From positions 1 through 5,546 of the forward strand of contig CANGQE010000098.1 of assembly GCA_947455845.1 (NCBI GenBank): a DNA stretch of 5,546 bases. The letters run 5' to 3'. The notes beneath the pieces were generated by a model. The model did not search any database. It saw nothing but the letters and a program-made list of their open reading frames with translations, and had not been told where the DNA came from. This document shows positions 1 to 5,546 of the stretch, piece after piece. The position numbers were made by a program, and so were the translations under genes. How positions within the stretch are numbered: position 1 is the stretch's first letter; each line of letters opens with the position of its first letter. This DNA is from Rickettsiales bacterium (lineage in GTDB: Bacteria; Pseudomonadota; Alphaproteobacteria; Rickettsiales; UBA1997).

Positions 1-960
1 ATAACCATCTACTCCGATGGTATTTGGGCTGATAATTTCCTGTACAAATTCACGCATTCCGGCAACTAATCCCAAATGCTCTTTTTTGAAATAAATGAAT
101 AATGGACGAGAGACTGGATAGGCTCCTGAAACAATGCTGTAAAAGGTTGGCATCGCTTTATTAATTAAAGCCGGCTGGATCGTATCATGATTTTCTTCTA
201 AGAAACTGAAACCAAAAATTCCCAAAGCATCGTGATCATTTTTAAGTTTTTGCACGATCAAATTGTCATTCTCACCCGCTTCAATAAATTTTCCGTCACT
301 TCTAATTACATGACATTTTTTCTTGCGAATTTTGGTATCGGGATAGGCAATGGCAAATTCCTTCATATTGACGCAAACATCTTCTAGAACTAACTCTGCA
401 AAAGCATCGCGAGTTCCTGAAGTTGTGGGAGGTCCATAAATTGCGATGTTAATTTCCGGCAAAGTCGCATCAATATCACTCCATTTTTGGTAAGGATTTT
501 CTACCAAAGAACCGCCATTTTTTGCCGGAACTTTTTCTGCTAAAGCTAGAAAGATCTGTTTTTTACTTAGAGAATATTTTCGACCGGAAACGGCATTGGC
601 AAGCACAATTCCGTCATAGCCGATTTTAATTTCAACTACGCCTTTCACACCATTTTCAGCACATTTTTTTAGCTCACTGGGCTCAATTCTACGCGAAGCA
701 TTAGCGAAGTCGGGATAATCAAAACCAACGCCCAAGCAAAAAAGCTTGAAGCCACCGCCGGTTCCGGTTGATTCAACGATTGGAGTTTTAAATTCACTGT
801 CACGTCCAAATGTCTCGGCAATCACCGCTGCAAAAGGATACACGGTCGACGAGCCGACTACTTGGATATGCTTTCTTTCGGCGAACTTAAAGGAAAAAGC
901 CCAAGCCGAAGAAAAAGTGAAAAATAATGAGAATGCTGTGAGAGATAAAAGTCGCAACAT
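1..960 (-). CDS. pstS: Phosphate ABC transporter substrate-binding protein PstS (C-terminus beyond left edge)
   Basis: Periplasmic protein that binds inorganic phosphate and delivers it to the PstCAB importer. The reverse complement reads open from ATG at 960 to base 1, 320 codons without a stop, so only a short C-terminal tail is probably missing (family roughly 340 residues, from memory). Residues 1-21 form a signal peptide (MLRLLSLTAF..., AWA cleavage site at 19-21). Ligand-loop motifs of the PBP-like family follow: VVGSSTVYPF (34-43), ESTGTGGGFK (63-72), DFANASRRI (84-92) and TTSGTRDAF (179-187). Two Gly-rich phosphate-contacting loops plus the SGTRD loop are typical of alphaproteobacterial PstS. 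Four cysteines (75, 100, 196, 216) could form periplasmic disulfides. It is transcribed divergently from bamA across a 232-bp gap. No Shine-Dalgarno is visible upstream of the ATG. A weak Pho-box-like sequence lies about 50 bp upstream. The rest of the pst operon would lie to the left, which I cannot see. The family assignment is firm; the phosphate specificity is inferred from motifs. Confidence 0.93.
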   Translation of the reverse strand, partial: MLRLLSLTAFSLFFTFSSAWAFSFKFAERKHIQVVGSSTVYPFAAVIAETFGRDSEFKTPIVESTGTGGGFKLFCLGVGFDYPDFANASRRIEPSELKKCAENGVKGVVEIKIGYDGIVLANAVSGRKYSLSKKQIFLALAEKVPAKNGGSLVENPYQKWSDIDATLPEINIAIYGPPTTSGTRDAFAELVLEDVCVNMKEFAIAYPDTKIRKKKCHVIRSDGKFIEAGENDNLIVQKLKNDHDALGIFGFSFLEENHDTIQPALINKAMPTFYSIVSGAYPVSRPLFIYFKKEHLGLVAGMREFVQEIISPNTIGVDGY

Positions 961-1006
961 AGCCGTCGTTTAAATTGTTATTAAGCTGACAAGAACGGAT
1001 ATATCG

Positions 1007-1024
1007 CTGTAAGGCGGGCGACAG
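1007..1024 (-). promoter_or_regulatory. Weak Pho-box-like sequence upstream of pstS
   Basis: Read on the pstS strand, 1024-1007 is CTGTCGC, then 4 bp, then CTTACAG. The PhoB box is two CTGTCA(T/C)-type heptamers 4 bp apart. The first half matches 5 of 7 and the second about 4 of 7, with the correct 11-bp period. The site is about 47 bp upstream of the pstS start, a plausible position. The usual -10 about 10 bp further downstream is not evident, so the match could be chance. The same bases form a CTGT/ACAG inverted pair. Confidence 0.2.
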
Positions 1025-1047
1025 GGTTAATATTTTTTTACAAAAGT

Positions 1048-1113
1048 CAAATAACAATTAACAATTAGCAATTAATATACGTGCACCAACAGTTAATTGC
1101 TAATTGTTAACTG
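1048..1113. repeat. Heptad tandem repeats forming an 18-21-bp inverted repeat
   Basis: The left arm is a run of heptads: CAAATAA (1048-1054), CAATTAA (1055-1061), CAATTAG (1062-1068) and CAATTAA (1069-1075). The right arm is the mirror set: TTAATTG (1093-1099), CTAATTG (1100-1106) and TTAACTG (1107-1113). Positions 1058-1075 and 1093-1110 are perfectly complementary over 18 bp; over 21 bp (1055-1075 and 1093-1113) there is one mismatch. The 17-bp spacer (1076-1092) contains the palindrome GTGCAC. It could form a long AT-rich hairpin or cruciform, act as a multi-site operator, or be a dispersed repeat of the short-tandem-repeat type. It lies between divergent genes, so a terminator role is unlikely. 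Confidence 0.9.
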
Positions 1114-1192
1114 CTTGGTTGAATTCAAAAAAACCACACAATATCTTGCTGGCGCGCAAGCCTCATTTCAACCATCTCTCCCATCCAAAATA

Positions 1193-3496
1193 ATGCAAAA
1201 AATTAACAAAAAAACAACTCTATTTCTAGCTGTTTTTTTGTCGTTTTTTTTCTGTAACTTTTCCTCTTTTGCAAAAACAGATTCCGACAGATCCATTGTT
1301 ATTAGAGGCAATGAGCGAATCGATGAGGCGACAATTATTTCTTATCTTGATGTCGAAGGATTGAAAAAAAATTCAGAAAAAGCACTGCAAGAATCTTTAA
1401 AAAAACTTTACGAATCTGATCTTTTTATTGAGTCCAAGATCACCCGCCAAGGTAACGAAATTATTGTTGAGGTCAAAGAAAATCCAATTGTGTCCGAAGT
1501 AAAATTCATCGGAAATAAAAAAATTGAAGATGAATCACTGCAAAGTGAAGTCAGTTTAAAAAAACGGGCGATTTTCACAAAGTCAAAATTGCAGAACGAT
1601 CTCAAGCGCATTAATGACATTTATTTAAAGTCGGGACGTTTTCTTACTAAAATTGACCCAAAAATTGTTCAAAAAGAACAAAATCGTATTGAGCTAATTT
1701 TTGAAATTTTTGAAGGACCTAAAGCTAAAATTTCCGATCTTTACTTTGTCGGCAACGAAGCTTTTGCTGACAAGGATTTACAAGAGGAAGTGACCACCAA
1801 AAAATCTAAATGGTGGAAATTCCTTTCTTCAAGTGACACTTACGATTCTGATCGCGTTGAATTCGACAAAGAAAAATTGCGCCGTTTTTATGGATCTAGG
1901 GGCTATGCTGATTTCACCGCCATTTCCTCAATCGCCCAGATTGCCCCAACCAAAGATAGATTTTTTATCACATTTTTATTAGAGGAAGGCATTAAATATA
2001 ATGTCGGTGAGGTCAATATTGTAAACCATATTGCCAAGTTTGATGCATCAATTTTGGAAAAAGAAATTCTGATCAAAGAAGGTAAAGTGTTTAACTCAGA
2101 ATTAGTGGAAAAGACCGTAGATAAGATGGTGGGAATAATGTCAGAAAAATCTTACGCCTTCGCTCATGTTGAACCTGTATTGAAGCGCGATCGTGAAAAT
2201 AAAATTATTAATATCGATTTCGTTATAAACGAAACTCCACGTATTTACATTGATCACATTCGCATTTCAGGCAATACCAGAACTCTTGACGAAGTAATAC
2301 GTCGTGAACTTCGCTTCCGCGAAGGTGATGCTTACAATATCACCAAAATCAATCGCTCAAAACAACGTTTGGAAAATTTAGGGTTCTTCGAAAAAGTTAT
2401 TTTTAACAGCAAAAGAATTGGCGACACCGACAAAGTTGATTTGGAAATTGAGGTAAAAGAAAAAAAGACCGGCGAGTTGAATTTGGGTTTGGGTTATTCC
2501 ACCGTCAATAGAGTGACCACCAACGCCGGAATTAAAGAACGCAACTTAAACGGTACAGGACAAGAGCTTGGTCTTAACGTTCAAAAATCTTACAGCAGCT
2601 TTACCGGCGAGGTAAATTACACCAAGCCTTATTTCATGGATCGACAAATCGACGTTGGTTTCGATTTATTTAGTTACCAAATGAGTAAGCGTAATACTCT
2701 AGTTTACGATCAAGATTCCGATGGCGCTACTGTGCGTGGAAATTATGCGATTACTGAATTTTTGAACCATCAGATTCACTATTCACTTAGTCAGCAAACC
2801 ATTGGCAACATTGATACTAACGCCTCTATCGGCATTAAAAATCTACAAGGAAGTTATGTTACTTCCAGCGTTGGGCAGAGTTTAGTTTACGACAAAAGAG
2901 ATAATCTTCTTAACCCAAAAAATGGTTACTACATCTCAGTTAGTCAAGACTTGTCTGGACTTGGTGGCGACATTAGCACTATTAAACACGAGGGCTCCGC
3001 CGGTTATTACATCCCAACTTTTTCTGACGATTTTATCTTGAAATTTTTAGCGCGCGGTGGGCTAATACAAGGTCTCGGTCAAGATGTGCGTAGTAATAAC
3101 GGCTTTTTCTTAGGTGGTAATAATTTCCGCGGCTTCCAATATGCCGGTATCGGGCCCCGCACCATGACTAATGGCAGCGCTGTCGGTGGCAGCATTATTG
3201 GCGGTAAAACTTATTATGTAGGAACTACTGAATTCCGCTTTCCTTTGGGATTGCCTAAAGAACTTGGCATTAATGGTATTCTCTTTAGTGATAATGGGAT
3301 GGTAAAAGGAGTGGATAATGTCAGCAAACAAGGCACTGATATAGCAGACTCCGGCTCAATGCGCTCATCTTACGGTCTTAGTATTGCTTGGTCTTCACCA
3401 ATGGGACCAATTCGTCTTGATTTCGCTAGGGTTGCTAAGCAAGAAGTTTACGATCAGACTCAAAATTTCCGATTTAGTTTTGGAACCAATTTTTAA
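1193..3496 (+). CDS. bamA: Outer membrane protein assembly factor BamA
   Basis: Core Omp85-family subunit of the BAM complex, which folds and inserts beta-barrel proteins into the outer membrane. From ATG at 1193 it encodes 767 residues, normal for BamA. Residues 1-27 are a signal peptide (basic MQKINKK, Phe/Leu-rich core, cleavage after SSFA). Five POTRA domains follow at roughly 33-96, 99-174, 177-265, 268-347 and 350-423; repeated hallmarks are RGNERID, FIGNKKIEDE, FVGNEAFADKDL and ISGNTRTLDEVI with LGFFEKV in POTRA5. The barrel spans about 428-767, with the loop-6 (V/I)RGF-type motif as GGNNFRGFQYAG (641-652) and a C-terminal beta-signal ending FRFSFGTNF with terminal Phe. An in-frame TTG at 1097 would add 32 non-signal-like residues and starts inside the inverted repeat, so ATG 1193 is preferred. 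No Shine-Dalgarno is visible. corA follows after 5 bp. The usual rseP upstream and skp/lpxD downstream partners are absent here. Confidence 0.96.
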   Translation: MQKINKKTTLFLAVFLSFFFCNFSSFAKTDSDRSIVIRGNERIDEATIISYLDVEGLKKNSEKALQESLKKLYESDLFIESKITRQGNEIIVEVKENPIVSEVKFIGNKKIEDESLQSEVSLKKRAIFTKSKLQNDLKRINDIYLKSGRFLTKIDPKIVQKEQNRIELIFEIFEGPKAKISDLYFVGNEAFADKDLQEEVTTKKSKWWKFLSSSDTYDSDRVEFDKEKLRRFYGSRGYADFTAISSIAQIAPTKDRFFITFLLEEGIKYNVGEVNIVNHIAKFDASILEKEILIKEGKVFNSELVEKTVDKMVGIMSEKSYAFAHVEPVLKRDRENKIINIDFVINETPRIYIDHIRISGNTRTLDEVIRRELRFREGDAYNITKINRSKQRLENLGFFEKVIFNSKRIGDTDKVDLEIEVKEKKTGELNLGLGYSTVNRVTTNAGIKERNLNGTGQELGLNVQKSYSSFTGEVNYTKPYFMDRQIDVGFDLFSYQMSKRNTLVYDQDSDGATVRGNYAITEFLNHQIHYSLSQQTIGNIDTNASIGIKNLQGSYVTSSVGQSLVYDKRDNLLNPKNGYYISVSQDLSGLGGDISTIKHEGSAGYYIPTFSDDFILKFLARGGLIQGLGQDVRSNNGFFLGGNNFRGFQYAGIGPRTMTNGSAVGGSIIGGKTYYVGTTEFRFPLGLPKELGINGILFSDNGMVKGVDNVSKQGTDIADSGSMRSSYGLSIAWSSPMGPIRLDFARVAKQEVYDQTQNFRFSFGTNF

Positions 3497-3501
3497 AAAT
3501 T

Positions 3502-4452
3502 ATGATCAGAATTTTTCAGCTACCAGAATATTATCAGCAAAAAGTCTTCTCTCTAAAAGAGGTAGATAGAATTGAGACCGCTGTTTGGATCGACTTACAG
3601 AATCCGACAATTGATGAGATGAGAGAGGTAGAAGAATTTTATAAAATCAACTTTCCGACCCGTCAACAGCAAGAAGAAATCGAAACCAGTTCGCGCTATT
3701 TAGAAAATTCTGGAATTATTAAAATCAACTCTACTTTCATCACTTTAGTTCCCCAAAGTGGTAAGCTCGAAGAAAGCGAAGTTTCATTCATCGTAACCGA
3801 AAGGAATCTCTTCAGCTTACGCTACTCTGACAGCAAAGTAATTGCCGAGACCATTAAAAAAATAAAACAATTTCCGGCAATTTTTGCCAACCCTTCCAAA
3901 ATTTTTGTCGCCATTTTAGAGGCCCGCATTGATTTTGACGCCGACTTAATTGAAGCCGTTTCCAAATACACCGCCGAGATTAGCAGAAAAATCAGCTACA
4001 ATAAAAACCTAGACGAGAAGATGATTCTAAAAATTAACGAATGTCAGGAGCTAACAATGAGCTTGCGAGAAGCCTTGTTTGATAAGCAGCGCGTGATTTC
4101 ATCACTCCATCGCAATGAAGATTTAATGGTCGAAAATTACCACCGCCTGCGCATTATGATTAAAGACATTAGCTCCCTAATTGAGCACGCCAATTTCAAC
4201 TTCGCCCGCCTTGAATACCTCCAAAACAGCTTTTTAGGTTTGATTAATATTGAGCAAAATAAAGTTATTAAGATTTTTACTTTTGCCTCTTTGATCTTCA
4301 TGCCTCCAACTTTGATCGCCAGCATTTACGGGATGAACTTCGGTAAAATGCCCGAACTGGGCTGGTCTATCGGCTATCCATTTGCCTTGTCTCTAATGGC
4401 AATTTCTTCGATTGCAACAATTTGGGTGTTCAAAAAGAGGAAGTGGTTGTAA
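3502..4452 (+). CDS. corA: Magnesium/cobalt channel CorA
   Basis: Inner-membrane homopentameric channel for Mg2+ (also Co2+, Ni2+) influx. It has 316 residues, the same length as E. coli CorA as I recall it. The N-terminal cytoplasmic domain (about 1-250) ends in a long stalk helix (roughly 170-255, many Glu/Lys/Leu). EQNKVIKIFT (251-260) leads into TM1 (about 256-276, FASLIFMPPTLIASI), followed directly by the signature YGMNF (GMN at 277-279) and the MPEL periplasmic loop (283-286). TM2 covers about 290-310 and the short basic tail is KKRKWL, as in classical CorA. All signature elements are intact, so it should be functional. The start lies 5 bp after the bamA stop, pointing to co-transcription and possible translational coupling. 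No Shine-Dalgarno is visible. The subfamily assignment (CorA rather than ZntB) rests on the MPEL loop and overall similarity. Confidence 0.95.
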   Translation: MIRIFQLPEYYQQKVFSLKEVDRIETAVWIDLQNPTIDEMREVEEFYKINFPTRQQQEEIETSSRYLENSGIIKINSTFITLVPQSGKLEESEVSFIVTERNLFSLRYSDSKVIAETIKKIKQFPAIFANPSKIFVAILEARIDFDADLIEAVSKYTAEISRKISYNKNLDEKMILKINECQELTMSLREALFDKQRVISSLHRNEDLMVENYHRLRIMIKDISSLIEHANFNFARLEYLQNSFLGLINIEQNKVIKIFTFASLIFMPPTLIASIYGMNFGKMPELGWSIGYPFALSLMAISSIATIWVFKKRKWL

Positions 4453-4459
4453 GGCTTTC

Positions 4460-4496
4460 TTGACAGATTGTTGACTTTTTTATTTGCCAAAATAAT
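4460..4496 (+). promoter_or_regulatory. Possible promoter for the small coiled-coil gene
   Basis: TTGACA (4460-4465) and TTGACT (4471-4476) occur 11 bp apart just after the corA stop. AATAAT (4491-4496, 5 of 6 to TATAAT) lies 14 bp beyond the second, shorter than the ideal 16-18. AATAAT also sits inside the palindrome CAAAATAATTTTG (4488-4500). The good -35-like hexamers suggest the downstream gene may have its own promoter, but the spacing is poor and the region is AT-rich. Confidence 0.25.
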
Positions 4497-4501
4497 TTTG
4501 C

Positions 4502-4523
4502 TGATCGTGATACCACGCGATCA
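4502..4523. other. Small hairpin between corA and the coiled-coil gene
   Basis: TGATCGTG (4502-4509) pairs with CGCGATCA (4516-4523) as an 8-bp stem with one G-T wobble and a 6-base loop ATACCA. No T-tract follows on either strand, so it is not a convincing intrinsic terminator. It falls in the probable 5' leader of the gene at 4553, where it could be a protein-binding site or an RNA processing/stability hairpin. Function unknown. Confidence 0.5.
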
Positions 4524-4552
4524 CCAATATTAACCCGAATCACCAAAAACCC

Positions 4553-4933
4553 ATGTTTGCCTCTGAAACCATGCCTCATCCCCTTACCCAAATTGAAATT
4601 GTCCACCGACTCAGAAGAGTTGGATTCACTCAAGAGCAGGCTGAGGTTCAGACTCAGATTATTACCGAGGTTAATGAAAATACCTTGGCGACTAAACAAG
4701 ATGTTAAAGATTTAGAGAAAAAAACAGATTCAGAATTCACCCTAGTTAGAGAAGACATTAGCGAGTTGAGACAAGAGATAAAAGAGCTGAAACTAGAAAT
4801 GAGAAACGAATTCGTTGTAATTAGAAAGGATATGGAGCTTTTAAAATCCGACATCCTAATCAAAATCACGGTCATTATGAGTGGATTACTAGCAGTGTTT
4901 GGAGCGGTTCAGAAAATCTTTGGCACTTTTTAA
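4553..4933 (+). CDS. CCDC90/DUF1640-like small coiled-coil protein with C-terminal membrane anchor
   Basis: A 126-residue protein with the layout of the DUF1640 (CCDC90) family found in alphaproteobacteria and mitochondria. The N-terminal helical head has VHRLRRVGFTQEQAE (17-31), then a neck motif LATKQDV (45-51). A charged coiled-coil stalk follows (about 48-100, heptads such as REDISELRQEIKELKLEM), and a C-terminal hydrophobic anchor (about 102-120, ILIKITVIMSGLLAVFGAV) ends in KIFGTF. Such proteins are thought to be trimeric head-neck-stalk-anchor molecules; bacterial function is unknown. Mitochondrial relatives (MCUR1, CCDC90B) have been linked to calcium-uniporter regulation, which makes the position 100 bp after corA intriguing but not proof of a link. 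ATG 4553 is used; ATG 4571 is an equally possible start, since neither has a Shine-Dalgarno. Some proteins of this kind sit near mobile or phage genes, but nothing here indicates that. Confidence 0.75.
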   Translation: MFASETMPHPLTQIEIVHRLRRVGFTQEQAEVQTQIITEVNENTLATKQDVKDLEKKTDSEFTLVREDISELRQEIKELKLEMRNEFVVIRKDMELLKSDILIKITVIMSGLLAVFGAVQKIFGTF

Positions 4934-4940
4934 CCCAGAA

Positions 4941-4967
4941 TAGATCCTGAACTTGTTTCAGGATCTA
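4941..4967. repeat. Perfect 11-bp-stem palindrome between convergent genes
   Basis: TAGATCCTGAA (4941-4951) and TTCAGGATCTA (4957-4967) are exact reverse complements separated by the loop CTTGT. It lies 7 bp after one stop codon and 17 bp before the stop of the opposing gene, a typical place for a bidirectional terminator, although no T-run follows on either strand. GATCCTGAA-CTTGT-TTCAGGATC palindromes are, from memory, common dispersed repeats in alphaproteobacterial genomes, so a REP-like element is the preferred reading. Confidence 0.88.
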
Positions 4968-4984
4968 GTGCAGAAGTTGTAATC

Positions 4985-5546
4985 CTAAATTTTACGCAAG
5001 CGATTCATGTAAATCGTAGCTCCGACGGCATTAAGATTTTCTACGCCATTATCAATTTGATACCTACCGCCACGGGCAATCGGGTAAGAAAAATCTCCAC
5101 AAAAAACATCGAAAGCAATGGCGTTGTGGTAGGAAGATTCGTGGTCACCAAATAGATCAAAGCGCGCAGCAATCTCGGTAAAATTCTTTTGCAAAAATTC
5201 AGAAATTTTCTGAGCCTTTTTAAGCTCATTTAAAATTCTCTCAGATTTAATTTGAGCAGAAATTTCTTTGCTTAAATTTTCCAAACTATCATTTGCAGCT
5301 GCAATCTTGCTGATTATTTCACTGTTTTTACCAGCCAAGATTTTTATCGCCGACATATTTTTGGTCATTACTGCCACTCGCAATTCATCTCTTTTTTCAG
5401 CAGCGATTTCATCAAGAAAAATTTCTAGAAAATTAGGCAGAGAAAATTCAATTAATAAATTTTTCATCTGCAGCTTTTTTAACGTCAAAAGCAGAATTCT
5501 AATTACTTCAAAATCAGATTTTTCTTCGTCACAACCAATGATCTCG
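4985..5546 (-). CDS. hisZ: HisZ-like protein (ATP phosphoribosyltransferase regulatory subunit family), N-terminus beyond right edge
   Basis: HisZ is a catalytically inactive histidyl-tRNA-synthetase paralogue that activates short-form HisG at the first step of histidine biosynthesis. On the minus strand the frame is open from 5545 to TAG at 4987-4985, giving the last 186 residues. It begins EIIGCDEEKSDFEVIRILL, matching the class II HisRS/HisZ segment E(L/I)IGSxxxxxDxEVI. A helical insertion rich in Lys/Glu follows (about visible residues 45-125). The core then resumes with SSYHNAIAFDVFCG and the ARGGRY motif (GGRY at 5060-5071), and the protein ends about 25 residues later at MNRLRKI. There is no anticodon-binding domain after the core, which favours HisZ over HisRS. 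After GGRY the usual acidic residue and the RPAxGFSLDL strand are replaced by a divergent stretch (ENLNAVGATIYMNRL). TTG at 5488 is not a credible start, since homology continues upstream. Whether it still serves histidine synthesis is unknown. Confidence 0.72.
   Translation of the reverse strand, partial: EIIGCDEEKSDFEVIRILLLTLKKLQMKNLLIEFSLPNFLEIFLDEIAAEKRDELRVAVMTKNMSAIKILAGKNSEIISKIAAANDSLENLSKEISAQIKSERILNELKKAQKISEFLQKNFTEIAARFDLFGDHESSYHNAIAFDVFCGDFSYPIARGGRYQIDNGVENLNAVGATIYMNRLRKI

Larger units (their letters stand above)
961..1192. promoter_or_regulatory. Divergent pstS/bamA intergenic region
   Basis: This gap must carry promoters for pstS (leftward) and bamA (rightward) unless bamA is read from elsewhere. 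No strong sigma-70 pair stands out. On the plus strand TTTACA (1037-1042) is followed after 17 bp by AACAAT (1060-1065), a weak match. On the minus strand TTGACT (1050-1045) lies only 12 bp from TATTAA (1032-1027), and TTGTTA (1057-1052) lies 19 bp from the same TATTAA. A short CTTGC/GCAAG hairpin (1145-1160) with a GC-rich loop sits in the probable bamA leader. The region also contains the heptad inverted repeat and the Pho-box-like site listed separately. That promoters exist here is likely; their exact positions are guesses. Confidence 0.45.

Noticed and set aside
746..973. 75-residue plus-strand open frame
   Set aside because: It lies almost wholly antisense to the well-supported pstS coding sequence and has no recognisable motifs.
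1048..1113. CRISPR array or intrinsic terminator
   Set aside because: The 7-bp units have no spacers of CRISPR size, and the element lies between divergent gene starts without a T-tract.
1097..1192. In-frame TTG start extending BamA by 32 residues
   Set aside because: The extension begins inside the inverted repeat, has no signal-peptide character and would bury the clear signal peptide that starts at ATG 1193.
1193..1273. Lipoprotein signal in BamA (Cys at residue 21)
   Set aside because: The sequence before the Cys is FFF, not a lipobox, and BamA is an integral barrel with an ordinary signal peptide.
3384..3569. 61-residue plus-strand open frame across the bamA-corA junction
   Set aside because: It overlaps the conserved BamA C-terminus and CorA N-terminus in another frame, so it is a shadow.
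4137..4325. Minus-strand open frame inside corA
   Set aside because: Antisense to conserved CorA stalk and TM1 coding sequence, with no supporting signals.
4430..4875. Two minus-strand open frames over the small coiled-coil gene
   Set aside because: The plus-strand protein has a coherent head/coiled-coil/anchor layout; the antisense frames are low-complexity Ser/Leu shadows.
5486..5488. TTG as the start of the HisZ-like gene
   Set aside because: The frame stays open to the right edge, and the upstream residues EIIGCDEEKSDFEVI fit the HisRS/HisZ fold, so the gene starts outside the window.

Overview
The window looks like chromosomal DNA from an AT-rich Gram-negative bacterium, most likely an alphaproteobacterium (possibly Rickettsiales- or Holosporales-like). 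A BamA homologue and a periplasmic phosphate-binding protein show that it has an outer membrane. The PstS subtype, a CCDC90/DUF1640-type small membrane protein and a HisZ-like protein all fit Alphaproteobacteria. The taxonomic guess rests on motif memory and composition, not on a search.

Layout: a PstS gene runs leftwards off the left edge (1-960, minus strand, C-terminus missing). A 232-bp divergent intergenic region follows, dominated by a heptad-based inverted repeat (1048-1113). Rightwards come bamA (1193-3496) and corA (3502-4452), only 5 bp apart and probably one transcript. After a 100-bp gap with a small hairpin there is a small coiled-coil, tail-anchored protein (4553-4933). A perfect 11-bp-stem palindrome (4941-4967) separates it from a convergent gene on the minus strand (4985-5546) whose 5' end is beyond the right edge. 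That gene encodes the C-terminal part of a HisZ-like (histidyl-tRNA-synthetase-fold) protein.

Functionally this is a mix of envelope and transport genes (phosphate uptake, outer-membrane protein assembly, Mg2+ influx, a membrane-anchored coiled-coil protein) next to a histidine-pathway-like protein. The two coding regions cut by the window edges, pstS and hisZ-like, are open to the edge and were read directly by translating the reverse complement. No Shine-Dalgarno sequence is visible before any of the four start codons present.

I see no clear sign of an undescribed multi-gene system. The most unusual points are the repeat architecture between pstS and bamA, bamA sitting outside its usual rseP/skp/lpxD neighbourhood, a CCDC90/MCUR1-family-like protein next to a divalent-cation channel, and the divergent C-terminus of the HisZ-like protein.
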